Source: Comamonadaceae bacterium (GTDB taxonomy: Bacteria; Pseudomonadota; Gammaproteobacteria; Burkholderiales; Burkholderiaceae_C). From it: a stretch of DNA of 64,000 nucleotides. Below, piece by piece: positions 63,975-64,000 of this stretch (its first letter is position 1; each line of letters opens with the position of its first letter). The DNA lies in assembly GCA_947476465.1 (NCBI GenBank), contig CANJQN010000013.1:34825-98824 (forward strand), read 5' to 3'. The position numbers were made by a program, and so were the translations under genes. The notes below the pieces were generated by a model. The model was not told the DNA's origin and did not search any database. It saw nothing but the letters and a program-made list of their open reading frames with translations.

Positions 63975-64000
63975 TGCATCGCCAGCGCGCTGGCGATGCA
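63975..64000. repeat. 26-bp perfect palindrome at the window edge
   Basis: TGCATCGCCAGCG is followed directly by its complement CGCTGGCGATGCA. The window ends exactly here, so the full element may be longer. It could be a terminator stem, a REP unit or part of an insertion sequence. Confidence 0.6.

Noticed and set aside
63767..63979. 70-codon minus-strand open frame at the right end
   Set aside because: Overlaps the VOC gene in antisense and shows no recognisable feature.

Overview
The window is GC-rich (codon third positions mostly G or C) and reads as chromosome of a betaproteobacterium of the order Burkholderiales, most likely a Comamonadaceae relative. The grounds are the EarP/EF-P pair with an arginine at EF-P position 32, a phasin, a BPSS1780-type membrane protein, a Bug-type solute receptor, and the polA-DUF2782-thrB order. 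The genus assignment is inference.

Positions 1-34700 are mainly core genome. In order they hold a tartrate/isopropylmalate-type dehydrogenase, pgsA, uvrC, earP, an eptA-like phosphoethanolamine transferase, efp, a DUF3445 haem-dependent demethylase-like protein, a LOG-family protein, an MFS exporter, rmuC and a NhaD/citrate-type antiporter. Next come a histone-deacetylase-like ORF that now reads in frame into a nitroreductase, a phasin, an iron-binding protein behind a Fur box, an SDR dehydrogenase, gamma-glutamyltransferase, a phytochelatin-synthase-like peptidase, dnaG, rpoD, a ZIP transporter and small genes. The stretch ends with a LuxR regulator, degraded PilZ/TadC remnants, polA, DUF2782, thrB, BPSS1780 and a FecR-like protein. 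Several families of dispersed palindromic repeats lie here, and three essential or informational genes (uvrC, earP, dnaG) carry repeat sequence in frame.

A decayed insertion sequence (34784-36007) marks the border to an accessory catabolic region, 36100 to about 63830. This region holds a Bug receptor, an SDR and two tandem FAD dehydrogenases; a Rieske ring-hydroxylating dioxygenase set (alpha, beta, ferredoxin, SDR); and three acyl/aryl-CoA ligases with a TetR regulator. It also holds two pairs of proteins of the benzoyl-CoA reductase / 2-hydroxyacyl-CoA dehydratase family, one ASKHA activator ATPase, a molybdopterin oxidoreductase, a complete TRAP transporter, two more SDRs and a VOC protein.

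The likely logic is uptake of an organic acid by TRAP or Bug-dependent systems, activation to a CoA thioester by the ligases, and ATP-dependent radical reduction or dehydration by the BCR-like proteins. SDR and flavoprotein dehydrogenations would follow. An oxygen-dependent dioxygenase in the same locus suggests a mixed or oxygen-conditional pathway. The substrate cannot be read from the sequence. The operon C1-B1-activator-molybdoenzyme (46491-52254), with a second C2-B2 pair lacking its own activator (57246-59814), is the best candidate here for an undescribed system.
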